Below are positions 1-6,388 of a stretch of DNA of 9,349 bases, piece by piece. Numbering within the stretch: the first letter of the stretch is position 1; each line of letters starts with the position of its first letter. This stretch comes from Avisuccinivibrio_A sp964651505 (GTDB taxonomy: Bacteria > Pseudomonadota > Gammaproteobacteria > Enterobacterales > Succinivibrionaceae), in contig CAZYXT010000094.1 of assembly GCA_964651505.1 (NCBI GenBank), positions 1-9,349 on the forward strand, in the 5' to 3' direction. The notes beneath the pieces are model-generated. The model saw only the letters and a program-made list of their open reading frames with translations. It ran no database searches and was not told the origin of the DNA. The position numbers were made by a program, and so were the translations under genes.

Positions 1-160
1 CTTTACTTGTTTGTTCAATAAATGAGTTATAACTTTCTAACGCTTTGTTAGCGGTTTTATATTCTTTGCTTTCTAATAGTTTGTTTTGGCTTGAATTTAT
101 AGAATTAGAATGAATAAAAGCCAGCTCTTGTATTGTTTGAAAATCAACTTTTTCGCTCAT
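1..160 (-). CDS. Unknown protein, 3' part beyond window
   Basis: Reading leftward from an ATG at 158-160 the frame stays open to the window edge, giving 53 residues that begin MSEKVDFQTIQELAFIHSNS. The visible part is hydrophilic, rich in Asn, Ser, Lys and Glu, and looks mostly helical; I do not recognise it. It begins 28 bases after the stop of the preceding 102-aa gene on the same strand, so the two are probably co-transcribed. The ribosome-binding site is weak (AAAG about 6 bases upstream). The DNA is very AT-rich compared with the operon to the right, which fits horizontally acquired sequence. It is called a gene because of its start, spacing and sustained open frame in AT-rich DNA where stops are frequent. 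Confidence 0.5.
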   Translation of the reverse strand, partial: MSEKVDFQTIQELAFIHSNSINSSQNKLLESKEYKTANKALESYNSFIEQTSK

Positions 161-188
161 GCTAACTTTATTTTATGAAATTAATTTG

Positions 189-497
189 TTAAAACTCATC
201 AGGATACTTATGTTTTGCGTCTATTAAATTAAATTCCTGTAATGATTTTAATCCGAATACTTTTTTTAACCTATAGGCACAGTCAGGCACCAGCGGATTG
301 AGTTTGCCAAGCTGTATAAACCGTTCATCATTAGAATCCAACTCTAAAATTGCGCTATCTAATTTATCTCTTATCTCTTGTGAGAGATCTCGGTCACATC
401 TTTTTCTGCATTCAAAATATTCTTCCCACTCCTGTTCATTCTGAGGATCGTTTTGCGGGCACCATTCAGAAGGCTTCGGCAGCTTTTCAGGCAGCAT
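189..497 (-). CDS. Unknown 102-aa acidic protein of accessory region
   Basis: I chose the ATG at 495-497 (MLPEKLPKPSEW...) because AGGAG lies 8 bases upstream at 506-510; the frame extends further upstream but runs into the neighbouring genes. The product is 102 aa, soluble, rich in charged residues, with a Trp/Cys-containing N-terminal half (WCPQNDPQNEQEWEEYFECR, about residues 12-31) and a helical, Leu/Lys-rich C-terminal half. There is no signal peptide or membrane segment, and I recognise no family. It is the middle member of a minus-strand set beyond the 3' end of tRNA-Ser. Its base composition is AT-rich, unlike the chromosomal genes to the right. Confidence is high that it is a gene and nil for function. 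Confidence 0.7.
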   Translation of the reverse strand: MLPEKLPKPSEWCPQNDPQNEQEWEEYFECRKRCDRDLSQEIRDKLDSAILELDSNDERFIQLGKLNPLVPDCAYRLKKVFGLKSLQEFNLIDAKHKYPDEF

Positions 498-505
498 TTT
501 GTGTT

Positions 506-510
506 CTCCT
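506..510 (-). promoter_or_regulatory. Ribosome binding site deciding a start
   Basis: AGGAG on the minus strand, 8 bases before the ATG at 497. It fixes the start of the 102-aa protein and rules out the longer upstream-extended reading frame. Confidence 0.7.
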
Positions 511-547
511 GTGTGAAATGATCTTAGGATTTGCCCTAGCATAGCAT

Positions 548-1087
548 TCATCTTATCTTTCGTGCTGCTTGCTCTGCTGTTTTTTCTTGCGATCGATAGC
601 CCATTTCTGCGCACGGCTTTGCTCCTGCTGCCGGCGCTCCTGATGGATCTGCGCCTGCGTCTTGGCCCTTGCGGTTTGGCCGCGCACTGCTCTTGATGTG
701 GCGTTCATCTCCGGGCCGTGTTCTTTGCGATGACGGCAAAGCGCTCACGCATATAGCGCATATAGCGCAGACCAGGCTATCAATATGAACAAAAGGCATG
801 CTCTTTTGCTTGGCCGCAACCACTCTGACCCACCTGACTTTTTCGCCCCGCTCAATCTTTATCAACCCCAAAGCTTCAAGATGCTCCAAATGCCTCTTGA
901 TTTGGCGTGCCGAGAACTTATAGACGCACCAATCCGATATTGCTTTATCGTTAAGATTGATGGCCCCGTTGTGCTTATTGGCAAAAGGGGTTGCGCACAA
1001 TCTGTTAAGGTTGGCCAAAAGAATCAGATGGATCGGGGTCAGACCCGACACATATTGCTCGGGGTAGGGGGGTCCTGCAAAGGGCAC
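548..1087 (-). CDS. Winged-helix DNA-binding protein, RepA-like or phage-like
   Basis: The frame opens with GTG (1085-1087), preceded by GGA about 6 bases upstream and closed by an in-frame TAA at 1100-1102. Residues about 15-90 look like a winged helix: a helix containing LTPIHLILLANLNRLC, then INLNDKAISDWCVYKFSARQ as the helix-turn-helix, a third helix IKRHLEHLEALGLI, and a basic wing (KIERGEKVRWVRVV). This layout is common in plasmid and phage replication or regulatory proteins. From about residue 100 the sequence turns into low-complexity Cys- and then Ser/Arg/Pro/Gly-rich residues, so the true C-terminus may lie earlier or in another frame (see findings). It sits 62 bases beyond the 3' end of tRNA-Ser and is the first gene of the accessory set. 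No clear promoter was found; read-through from the tRNA is possible. Confidence 0.6.
   Translation of the reverse strand: MPFAGPPYPEQYVSGLTPIHLILLANLNRLCATPFANKHNGAINLNDKAISDWCVYKFSARQIKRHLEHLEALGLIKIERGEKVRWVRVVAAKQKSMPFVHIDSLVCAICAICVSALPSSQRTRPGDERHIKSSARPNRKGQDAGADPSGAPAAGAKPCAEMGYRSQEKTAEQAARKIR
553..708 (-). CDS. Possible small basic Gln/Lys/Arg-rich protein
   Basis: A 51-codon frame (MNATSRAVRGQTARAKTQAQ..., ending KKKQQSKQHER) lies wholly inside the 3' part of the 548-1087 frame on the same strand. It reads like a natural helical, strongly basic, Gln-rich peptide, whereas the longer frame over the same bases gives an implausible Pro/Ser/Arg/Gly string. Its ATG overlaps the TGA of a short frame ending at 705 (ATGA), the classic arrangement for translational coupling, and GGAG directly abuts the ATG. 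It may be a nucleic-acid-binding or mobilisation-type accessory protein, but no family is recognised. The alternative is that the longer frame is the real one and this is chance. Confidence 0.35.
   Translation of the reverse strand: MNATSRAVRGQTARAKTQAQIHQERRQQEQSRAQKWAIDRKKKQQSKQHER
751..768. repeat. Tandem 9-bp repeat (ATATAGCGC x2)
   Basis: Two perfect head-to-tail copies of ATATAGCGC lie inside the 3' half of the winged-helix frame, encoding a repeated Cys-Ala-Ile on the minus strand. Being a multiple of three, copy-number change would not shift the frame. Confidence 0.8.
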
Positions 1088-1149
1088 AAGAATTCCGTCT
1101 TAATGATTGGCGGCGGATTGCAGAATTTAAGAGAGGATTTGTAAGGAGG

Positions 1150-1239
<90 letters not shown>

Positions 1240-1252
1240 GGTCCGCTGTGCC

Positions 1253-1280
1253 ATTATATTGATTTTGAGTGCAGATGCAA
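1253..1280 (-). promoter_or_regulatory. Promoter of tRNA-Ser
   Basis: On the minus strand a perfect TATAAT (1258 to 1253) is preceded after 16 bases by TTGCAT (1280 to 1275, three of six matches to the -35 consensus). Transcription would begin near 1246, just upstream of the mature tRNA 5' end at 1239. Confidence 0.65.
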
Positions 1281-1381
1281 GAGAAAATTTTATTTTCAAA
1301 GCCTGAGGGTCATGCTTTTTGGCATGAAGAAACAAAAAAAATGGCGCCAAAACGGCACAAAGACGGGGAGGGCGATGCAAC

Positions 1382-1403
1382 AAAGGAGGCTTGCGCCTCC
1401 TTT
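1382..1403 (-). terminator. Hairpin terminator of the oxidoreductase operon
   Basis: AAAGGAGGC and GCCTCCTTT form a perfect 9-bp stem around a 4-base loop. Read on the minus strand it follows the stop of the last operon gene by about 39 bases and ends in TTTGTTG. It separates the operon from the downstream tRNA-Ser promoter. The symmetric stem could also terminate rightward transcripts. Confidence 0.75.
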
Positions 1404-1441
1404 CTTGTGATGTTTTTTAACCTAAGGGCAATGCCTGAACC

Positions 1442-3067
1442 TTAGATCTTCTCAGGTACCATCTTGATATGACCGCAAGGGCACTCTTGGGCGCAGACGC
1501 CGCAGCCTTTGCAATAGTCATAGTTAAACTCGTAGCCCTTGCCGGGACCGAGCTTGATCACTGCATTGTCAGGGCAGACGCCGTAGCAGTTGTCGCACTC
1601 CATGCAGTTGCCGCAGGATAAGCAGCGGCGGGCCTCAAAGATGGCGTTCTCTTCGGTCAGGCCGTGCTGCACTTCATCAAAGGTTTGGGTGCGGCGGGCC
1701 AGCTCCAGCTGAGGACGGATCATCTTGGGAGCGTCGGTGTAATACCAAGGGTGCATGTCTTCAAACTTGGCATCCTCGTGCTTGGACTGACGCTTGTACT
1801 CGTTGCCCTTCAAGAAGGCATTGACGCTGCGGGCAGCGTGCTTGCCCATGCCGATGGCGGCGGTGACGGTGCGGGTGCCCTTGACCATGTCGCCTGCGGC
1901 AAAGATGCCTGCCTGCGAGGTCATCATGTTTTCTTGGTCGATGACCACTGCATCCTTCTCGGTCTCAAGGCCTGCCTTGCGGCAAACTGACAGATCGACG
2001 TTTTGGCCGATGGCAAGCACGACTGAGTCGGCGGTCAGCTCTTCAAACTCGCCGGTAGGCTCGGGCCAGCCTTGATCGTTGAGCTTCATCTTCTCGATCT
2101 TCAGGTTATTGTTGTCTGCCCCGGTGATGGTGGACAGCCACTTGACCTGAATGCCTTCCTCGATGGCGCCGTCCATCTCTTCCTCGTTTGCCGGCATCTT
2201 GTCGCGGTTGCGGCGGTAAACGATGATGGGTTCGGCACCCATGCGGCGCAGGGAGCGGGCAACGTCAACGGCAGTGTTGCCGCCGCCGTAGACGGCTACC
2301 TTGCGGCCTACGTGCACTTCGGTGTCGGTGGAGATTTCCTTTAACACGTCAAGAGCGTGCATGATGTGGGAGGTGTCGCCTGCGGGGATGTCCACGTTGG
2401 TGGAGAGGGCGGCGCCGAGGCCCAGGATCACGGCATCGTACCTGCCGTTCTTCTTTTCGGCCTCGATGTCCTGCACGGGGTGGTTGCACTCGATGGTGAT
2501 GCCCATGTCGGTCAGGCGCTTGATCTCCGCATCAAGGATGTCGCGAGGCAGACGATAGACGGGGATGCCGTAGCGCATCATGCCGCCCGGCTGCTCGGCC
2601 ATCTCGACAATGTGCACGGTGTGGCCGAAGCGGCGCAAATGATAGGCAGCCGACAATCCTGCAGGCCCCGAGCCTATGACCAGGACGCGCTTGCCGGTTT
2701 CATGGGCAGGCTTTCTGAAGGAGAGGTTATGCTCGATGGCATAGTCGCCCAAGAAACGCTCCACCGAGTTGATGCCGACCGACTCGTCGAGGAAACCGCG
2801 ATTGCACTTGCTCTCGCAGGTGTGATAGCAGACGCGGCCCATGCAGGCAGGCAGAGGATTATCTTCGGTCAATACCCTCCAGGCATGCTCGTAATCGCCT
2901 TCGCCTGCGTAGTACAGCCATTGCTGAATGTTCTCGCCTGCAGGGCACTGCTTGTTGCAGGGGGGCAGTTTGAATACGTTGACGGGCCGCAGCGTGCGCC
3001 AAGATCCGGTCTTGTTGGCCAAGGAGCTGGCAGGATTCAGGGTTGCGGCAAAAGCTTTGTTCATCAT
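1442..3067 (-). CDS. GltD-like NAD(P)/FAD oxidoreductase fused to ferredoxin domain
   Basis: This 541-aa protein is the likely electron-transfer subunit of the upstream 2-oxoacid oxidoreductase. Residues 37-88 form a GltD/dihydropyrimidine-dehydrogenase-type N-terminal Fe-S domain with Cys at 37, 41, 75, 80, 84 and 88. Residues 127-160 are an FAD Rossmann fold (VLVIGSGPAGLSA). Residues 256-300 are the NAD(P)-binding fold (VAVYGGGNTAVDVA), followed by YRRNRDKMPA, whose arginines resemble the NADP phosphate pocket of GltD. GIFAAGD (387-393) is the second FAD contact. Residues 482-531 add two 4Fe-4S motifs (CLSCGNCMECDNCYGVCP and CKGCGVCAQECPCG), resembling PorD delta subunits. It starts 15 bases after the beta gene, with AGGAG 10 bases before the first of two ATGs. 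Phenylglyoxylate dehydrogenase has an analogous flavoprotein subunit. NADP versus NAD is not settled. Confidence 0.9.
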   Translation of the reverse strand: MMNKAFAATLNPASSLANKTGSWRTLRPVNVFKLPPCNKQCPAGENIQQWLYYAGEGDYEHAWRVLTEDNPLPACMGRVCYHTCESKCNRGFLDESVGINSVERFLGDYAIEHNLSFRKPAHETGKRVLVIGSGPAGLSAAYHLRRFGHTVHIVEMAEQPGGMMRYGIPVYRLPRDILDAEIKRLTDMGITIECNHPVQDIEAEKKNGRYDAVILGLGAALSTNVDIPAGDTSHIMHALDVLKEISTDTEVHVGRKVAVYGGGNTAVDVARSLRRMGAEPIIVYRRNRDKMPANEEEMDGAIEEGIQVKWLSTITGADNNNLKIEKMKLNDQGWPEPTGEFEELTADSVVLAIGQNVDLSVCRKAGLETEKDAVVIDQENMMTSQAGIFAAGDMVKGTRTVTAAIGMGKHAARSVNAFLKGNEYKRQSKHEDAKFEDMHPWYYTDAPKMIRPQLELARRTQTFDEVQHGLTEENAIFEARRCLSCGNCMECDNCYGVCPDNAVIKLGPGKGYEFNYDYCKGCGVCAQECPCGHIKMVPEKI

Positions 3068-3082
3068 CTTAATTGTGCTCCT

Positions 3083-4144
3083 TTAAACCGTTTGATTGCG
3101 CTCTAAGGCCTGAATGGCTACCGGCACGGTGGCAGGCATGTCCTCGCCTATCAAACCGTAGGTCTTGATGTTCTCGTCGCACATGGCTTGAATGCGGGCC
3201 AATACCTTGGGATCGCCCTTCTTGCCGGTCAGGTGTGCGTAACGGCGCTGCAGTTTCAGGAAGTTGATGACGGGCTGCTTCTGAACGATCTTGCGAACGG
3301 AAGTAACCTTGCCGTATTCGGCCTCGAAAATGGGATAGAAGCCGGTCTCGACGGCCAGACGGGCCACGGTGACGGTGCTCGAGGAAGCGCAGCCCCAGCC
3401 TAACGGGCAGGGTACGAGGACCTGAATGTATCGTGCGCCGTGATAGGACATGGCCTTTTGCACCTTGTACTCAAGATCTCTTAAGTCGCTGACGGTGGCG
3501 GTGGCAACATAAGGAATGCCGTGGGCCATGGCGATCAGAGGAACGTTCTTGCCTCGGCCCCAATCGGCGCCGGGCTCGTCGCCTACCAATTGAGTGGTGG
3601 CGGTGCGGGCGGCAGGAGGGGTGGCAGAAGATCTCTGCACGCCGGTGTTCATGTAGGCGCCGTTGTCGTAGCAGATGTACAAAACGTCGTCATTGCGCTC
3701 GAACATGCCTGAGAGGGGACCAAAGCCGATGTCGGTGGTGCCGCCGTCGCCGCCTTGGGCAATCACGCGCGGAACGACAGAGGTGCCCTCTTTCTTGGCG
3801 CGCACGCGGGCAGCGGCAGCCAGGCCAGAGCCTACGGCCGCGGAGTTGCCGAACAAAGAGTGGATCCAAGGCAGTCTCCAGGCAGACTCGGGGGAGGTGG
3901 TGGAGAATACTTCAAGGCACCCTGTTGCATTGCACACCATCAGCTGGCCGCCGGTGGCTCTCATGGCAGCATCAATGGCATAGCGGGCGCCCAAAGCTTC
4001 GCCGCAGCCCTGGCAGGCGCGGTGACCCGAGGTCAGGGTGTTGGGACGGCTCTCCGATGCCTGGTTGGTGCGCATGGAGGGATTGAGCAGACGGTTTCCG
4101 ACAGTCTTGGAACCGGTCTGATAGAATTGAATCGAATCTAACAT
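3083..4144 (-). CDS. porB: 2-oxoacid:acceptor oxidoreductase beta subunit (PorB-like)
   Basis: This 353-aa TPP-binding subunit decarboxylates the 2-oxoacid with its partners. HRACQGCGEALG (41-52) supplies two Cys ligands for the proximal 4Fe-4S cluster; CNATGCLEVF (71-80) and VPCPLGWGC (244-252) supply further candidates. PWIHSLFGNSAAVGSG (92-107) is typical of PorB. The TPP/Mg motif is GGDGGTTDIGF (131-141) followed by YDNGAYMNTGVQ (159-170), with Asp133 and Asn161 as probable metal ligands. It is somewhat longer at the N-terminus (about 35 residues before the first cysteine motif) than many PorB proteins. AGGAG overlaps the TAG stop of the alpha gene, 8 bases before the ATG, so translation is likely coupled. 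Pyruvate is the likeliest substrate, but family members also use other 2-oxoacids such as phenylglyoxylate. Confidence 0.93.
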   Translation of the reverse strand: MLDSIQFYQTGSKTVGNRLLNPSMRTNQASESRPNTLTSGHRACQGCGEALGARYAIDAAMRATGGQLMVCNATGCLEVFSTTSPESAWRLPWIHSLFGNSAAVGSGLAAAARVRAKKEGTSVVPRVIAQGGDGGTTDIGFGPLSGMFERNDDVLYICYDNGAYMNTGVQRSSATPPAARTATTQLVGDEPGADWGRGKNVPLIAMAHGIPYVATATVSDLRDLEYKVQKAMSYHGARYIQVLVPCPLGWGCASSSTVTVARLAVETGFYPIFEAEYGKVTSVRKIVQKQPVINFLKLQRRYAHLTGKKGDPKVLARIQAMCDENIKTYGLIGEDMPATVPVAIQALERNQTV

Positions 4145-4155
4145 GGGTCAAACTC

Positions 4156-5403
4156 CTAGCGCTTGATGGTGGACTTCAAAACCGTGTCATTGACCAGGGT
4201 GTTTTCGTCGAGGGTGACGCCCTCTGTGTCCTTGAGGTAGTTGTTCAAGAGCTTGCGGTCAATGTCAATCCAGGTTACTTCGTCGGTCAGTTTGCCTTCT
4301 TCGGACGCGGTGACGATGTTGCGGATGGTCGAGCCGAAAATGGCGCGGCCGCCCAAACCGCCGATGGCGGTGCGAACGTCGCAATCAGTGCCTTCCATGG
4401 CGCGCTTGACTTCAGGGCAGATGATGCCGCGGGCACCATAAGAGAAGGAACGCTCCAGGCAAACAACGCGCTTGGTGTCGCCGATGGCTTCTTTGATCTT
4501 GGCGTAAGGGAAAGGACGGAACGACTTTAAGGAAATGATGCCGACTTTGTGGCCCTCCTCGCGCAACCTGTCCACTTCATCCTTGGCGGTGCCCACAGAA
4601 GAACCCAAGATAACAAGCTTGAGCTCGGCGTCTTCGCACTTGTAGCAGTCAAGCAGACCGCCGCTGTGGTGGCCGGTGATGGCGCGATATTCTTCGGTGA
4701 CGCGCTCGATGACGTCCAAAGCCTTTTCCATCTTGCGCTGGATCAGGAAACGCACTTCGGTGAATGCCTCGGGAGCAACCATGCCGCCCATGGAAACAGG
4801 CTCCTTGGGTGTCAGGTACTCGGAGGGCTTGTACTCGGGCAGGAACTTGTCGATTTGCTCCTGAGTGGGCATATCCAAACGCTCAAAAGCGTGGGTCAGA
4901 ACAAAGCCGTCCATGCAGACCATGACGGGCAGACCTACTTCTTCTGCGATCTTAAAGGCCATGATGTGGGTGTCCAGGGCATCCTGATTGGACTCGCAGA
5001 ACAATTGCAGCCAGCCTGAGTCTCTTTGCGAGAGGGAGTCTGAGTGGTCATTCCAAATATTGATGGGGGCGCCGATGGCGCGGGAGGCCACGGTCATGAC
5101 GATGGGCAGGCCCAAACCTGAGGCATTGTAAACGGCCTCGGCCATGTACAGCAGGCCTTGTGATGCGGTGGCCGTATAGGTGCGCACGCCGCCTGCCGAG
5201 GCGCCGATGGAAACGGACATGGCGGAGAACTCGGACTCTACGTTGATGAATTCGCAGTCCTTAAGCGTGCCTTCCTTGACGAACTTGCCGACATTTTCCA
5301 CGATGTGGGTTTGAGGAGAAATAGGGTAAGCGCAAACTGCACCGGGGCGGCATAAAGCCACGGCCTCAGCGATGCCTAATGAGCCTTCGATCTGCTTAAG
5401 CAT
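4156..5403 (-). CDS. porA: 2-oxoacid:acceptor oxidoreductase alpha subunit (PorA-like)
   Basis: This 415-aa subunit carries the pyrimidine-binding TPP domain and the transketolase-C-like domain. YPISPQTHIVE (26-36) is the substrate/CoA-side signature of separately encoded Por alpha chains. NVESEFSAMSVSIGASAGG (54-72) contains the glutamate expected to activate TPP. SRAIGAPINIWNDHSDS (107-123) followed by QRDSGWLQLF (126-135) matches PorA of anaerobes and includes an arginine likely to contact the substrate carboxylate. The second half (about 258-400) contains VILGSSVGTAKDEV and LKSFRPFP, typical of the C-terminal domain. The ATG overlaps the gamma stop by 8 bases, with GGAGG 5 bases upstream, so expression is coupled. 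The best guess is pyruvate:acceptor oxidoreductase. Confidence 0.94.
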   Translation of the reverse strand: MLKQIEGSLGIAEAVALCRPGAVCAYPISPQTHIVENVGKFVKEGTLKDCEFINVESEFSAMSVSIGASAGGVRTYTATASQGLLYMAEAVYNASGLGLPIVMTVASRAIGAPINIWNDHSDSLSQRDSGWLQLFCESNQDALDTHIMAFKIAEEVGLPVMVCMDGFVLTHAFERLDMPTQEQIDKFLPEYKPSEYLTPKEPVSMGGMVAPEAFTEVRFLIQRKMEKALDVIERVTEEYRAITGHHSGGLLDCYKCEDAELKLVILGSSVGTAKDEVDRLREEGHKVGIISLKSFRPFPYAKIKEAIGDTKRVVCLERSFSYGARGIICPEVKRAMEGTDCDVRTAIGGLGGRAIFGSTIRNIVTASEEGKLTDEVTWIDIDRKLLNNYLKDTEGVTLDENTLVNDTVLKSTIKR

Positions 5404-5974
5404 TGTTGCCTCCGTTCTTGGCGTTGATGATGTACTCGTAGGCTAAAGCGGCGGTATCGGCATTGGCATCGCCGATCTTGCCCGGGTACCTGGTTTGGAA
5501 TGATTTTTGTACGCTCTCAAGCTTGAATACGCCGGTGGCGGCAGCCAGCGAGGCCAGCATCGGGGCGCCCGGCAGAGGACGGCCGATCTTCTGCATGGCA
5601 AAATCGGTGGCAGGAACCGTCAGAACATGGCCTGCAGGCAATCTGCGGCACAACTCGGGTACCAGCTGCTCGGGGGCATCGGCAGAATTGATGATGGCAT
5701 AGCCATCAGGCTTGATGCCGGCAAAAACATCCAGAGCAGTCAGCAGGGTACGGTCCTGAACCACCACTGCATCGGGCTCCAAAATAGGCTCGTGGGTGCG
5801 AATCTCCTTTTCATCGATGCGGGCATAGGCGACGACGGGGGCGCCTGTACGCTCCGAACCAAAGCTGGGGAAAGCCTGTGCAAAGTGACCTTCTAAGAAG
5901 GCGGCCAGCGACAACATTTCGGCTGCTGTCACCACACCCTGACCGCCGCGGCCGTGTAATCTAATCTGAAGCAA
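5396..5974 (-). CDS. porG: 2-oxoacid:acceptor oxidoreductase gamma subunit (PorG-like)
   Basis: This 192-aa protein is the CoA-side gamma subunit and first gene of the operon. RLHGRGGQGVVTAAEMLSLA (5-24) and AFPSFGSERTGAPVVAYARI (34-53) are family signatures; the length is normal. The start is TTG (5974 to 5972), chosen because AAAGGAG lies 6 bases upstream at 5981-5987 and there is no in-frame ATG before the conserved RLHGRGGQG block. It is followed by alpha, beta and flavoprotein genes with overlaps or gaps below 20 bases, so the four form one transcription unit. No separate delta ferredoxin gene is present; its role is probably taken by the C-terminus of the flavoprotein. Confidence 0.93.
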   Translation of the reverse strand: MLQIRLHGRGGQGVVTAAEMLSLAAFLEGHFAQAFPSFGSERTGAPVVAYARIDEKEIRTHEPILEPDAVVVQDRTLLTALDVFAGIKPDGYAIINSADAPEQLVPELCRRLPAGHVLTVPATDFAMQKIGRPLPGAPMLASLAAATGVFKLESVQKSFQTRYPGKIGDANADTAALAYEYIINAKNGGNNA

Positions 5975-5980
5975 AGTCGG

Positions 5981-5987
5981 CTCCTTT
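5981..5987 (-). promoter_or_regulatory. Ribosome binding site supporting a TTG start
   Basis: AAAGGAG on the minus strand lies 6 bases before TTG at 5974. It is the main reason to accept the non-ATG start of the gamma subunit gene. Confidence 0.7.
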
Positions 5988-6214
5988 GGTTTGCATGTGC
6001 AGTAAAAAGCCTTTGACCAAGGGTTAAAGGCAACTTGTTTTCAGCGCATTTTAGGTTGTTTTGAAAACGCCTCAAGTCTTTTCATGAAATTATGCTTCAT
6101 CTCCAAGACCTCAGTTATTGTAAGGGCATTTGCTAACTTTTTCCAAACAAAAGCCCTTTTTTAAGCGATCTTTGGGGCTTAAAACTTTGCAAAAACAGTC
6201 ACATTTTTGGGGCA

Positions 6215-6236
6215 AATTGTGATCTTGGTCGAATTT
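6215..6236. promoter_or_regulatory. CRP-like binding site
   Basis: These 22 bases match the CRP consensus at about 17 positions: a full TGTGA half-site (6220 region) and a weaker TCGAA in place of TCACA, with the expected 6-base spacer and A/T flanks. It overlaps the left arm of the inverted repeat and lies just downstream of the candidate operon start site, which would suit repression. It is a candidate only. Confidence 0.35.
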
Positions 6237-6245
6237 TGAAAAATC

Positions 6246-6251
6246 ATTATA
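6246..6251 (-). promoter_or_regulatory. Candidate -10 of the oxidoreductase operon
   Basis: A perfect TATAAT on the minus strand lies about 270 bases upstream of the gamma gene. No good -35 hexamer stands 16-18 bases upstream; instead the right arm of the inverted repeat occupies that position, as in activator-dependent promoters. Confidence 0.4.
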
Positions 6252-6358
6252 AATATAAATATTAGTTAGTCGCGATCAAAGTTGCCCCAAAAATCCTGTG
6301 TAAAATCAATAAGATAACTGATTACCGTAGGACAACCAAAATGAAGTTTTACTCCGTT

Positions 6359-6388
6359 TTGACTTGGTTCCTAAATTTCAGTTATTAT
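6359..6388 (+). promoter_or_regulatory. Promoter of the ROK regulator gene
   Basis: TTGACT (6359-6364) and TATTAT (6383-6388) each match five of six consensus bases and are 18 bp apart. Transcription would begin near 6395, giving an untranslated leader of about 62 bases before the ATG at 6458. Confidence 0.6.

Larger units (their letters stand above)
6203..6294. repeat. Widely spaced inverted repeat (ATTTTTGGGGCAA)
   Basis: The left arm ATTTTTGGGGCAAATTGTGATC spans 6203-6224 in two parts: a core ATTTTTGGGGCAA, then ATTGTGATC. The right arm at 6274-6294 is its inverted counterpart: the same 13-bp core, then CTTTGATC. Arm centres are about 70 bp apart, roughly seven helical turns, which would suit two sites for one regulator with looping or cooperative binding. 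The right arm lies just upstream of the candidate leftward -10, in activator position. Confidence 0.7.

Noticed and set aside
785..1144. 119-codon plus-strand frame opposite the winged-helix gene
   Set aside because: The minus frame shows a clear winged-helix pattern; this frame has no Shine-Dalgarno sequence or domain.
2357..3106. 249-codon open frame on the plus strand opposite the flavoprotein gene
   Set aside because: It lies antisense to a strongly conserved coding region, is rich in Gly/Ala/Val/His as antisense frames of GC-rich genes usually are, and matches no family I know.
4549..5019. 156-codon plus-strand frame opposite the alpha subunit gene
   Set aside because: It is the antisense shadow of porA, with no ribosome site or recognisable domain.
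6122..6158. AAGGGC...GCCCTT hairpin followed by T's, resembling a terminator on the plus strand
   Set aside because: The loop is about 25 bases, the stem only 6 bp, and no plus-strand gene ends before it; on the minus strand no T run follows.
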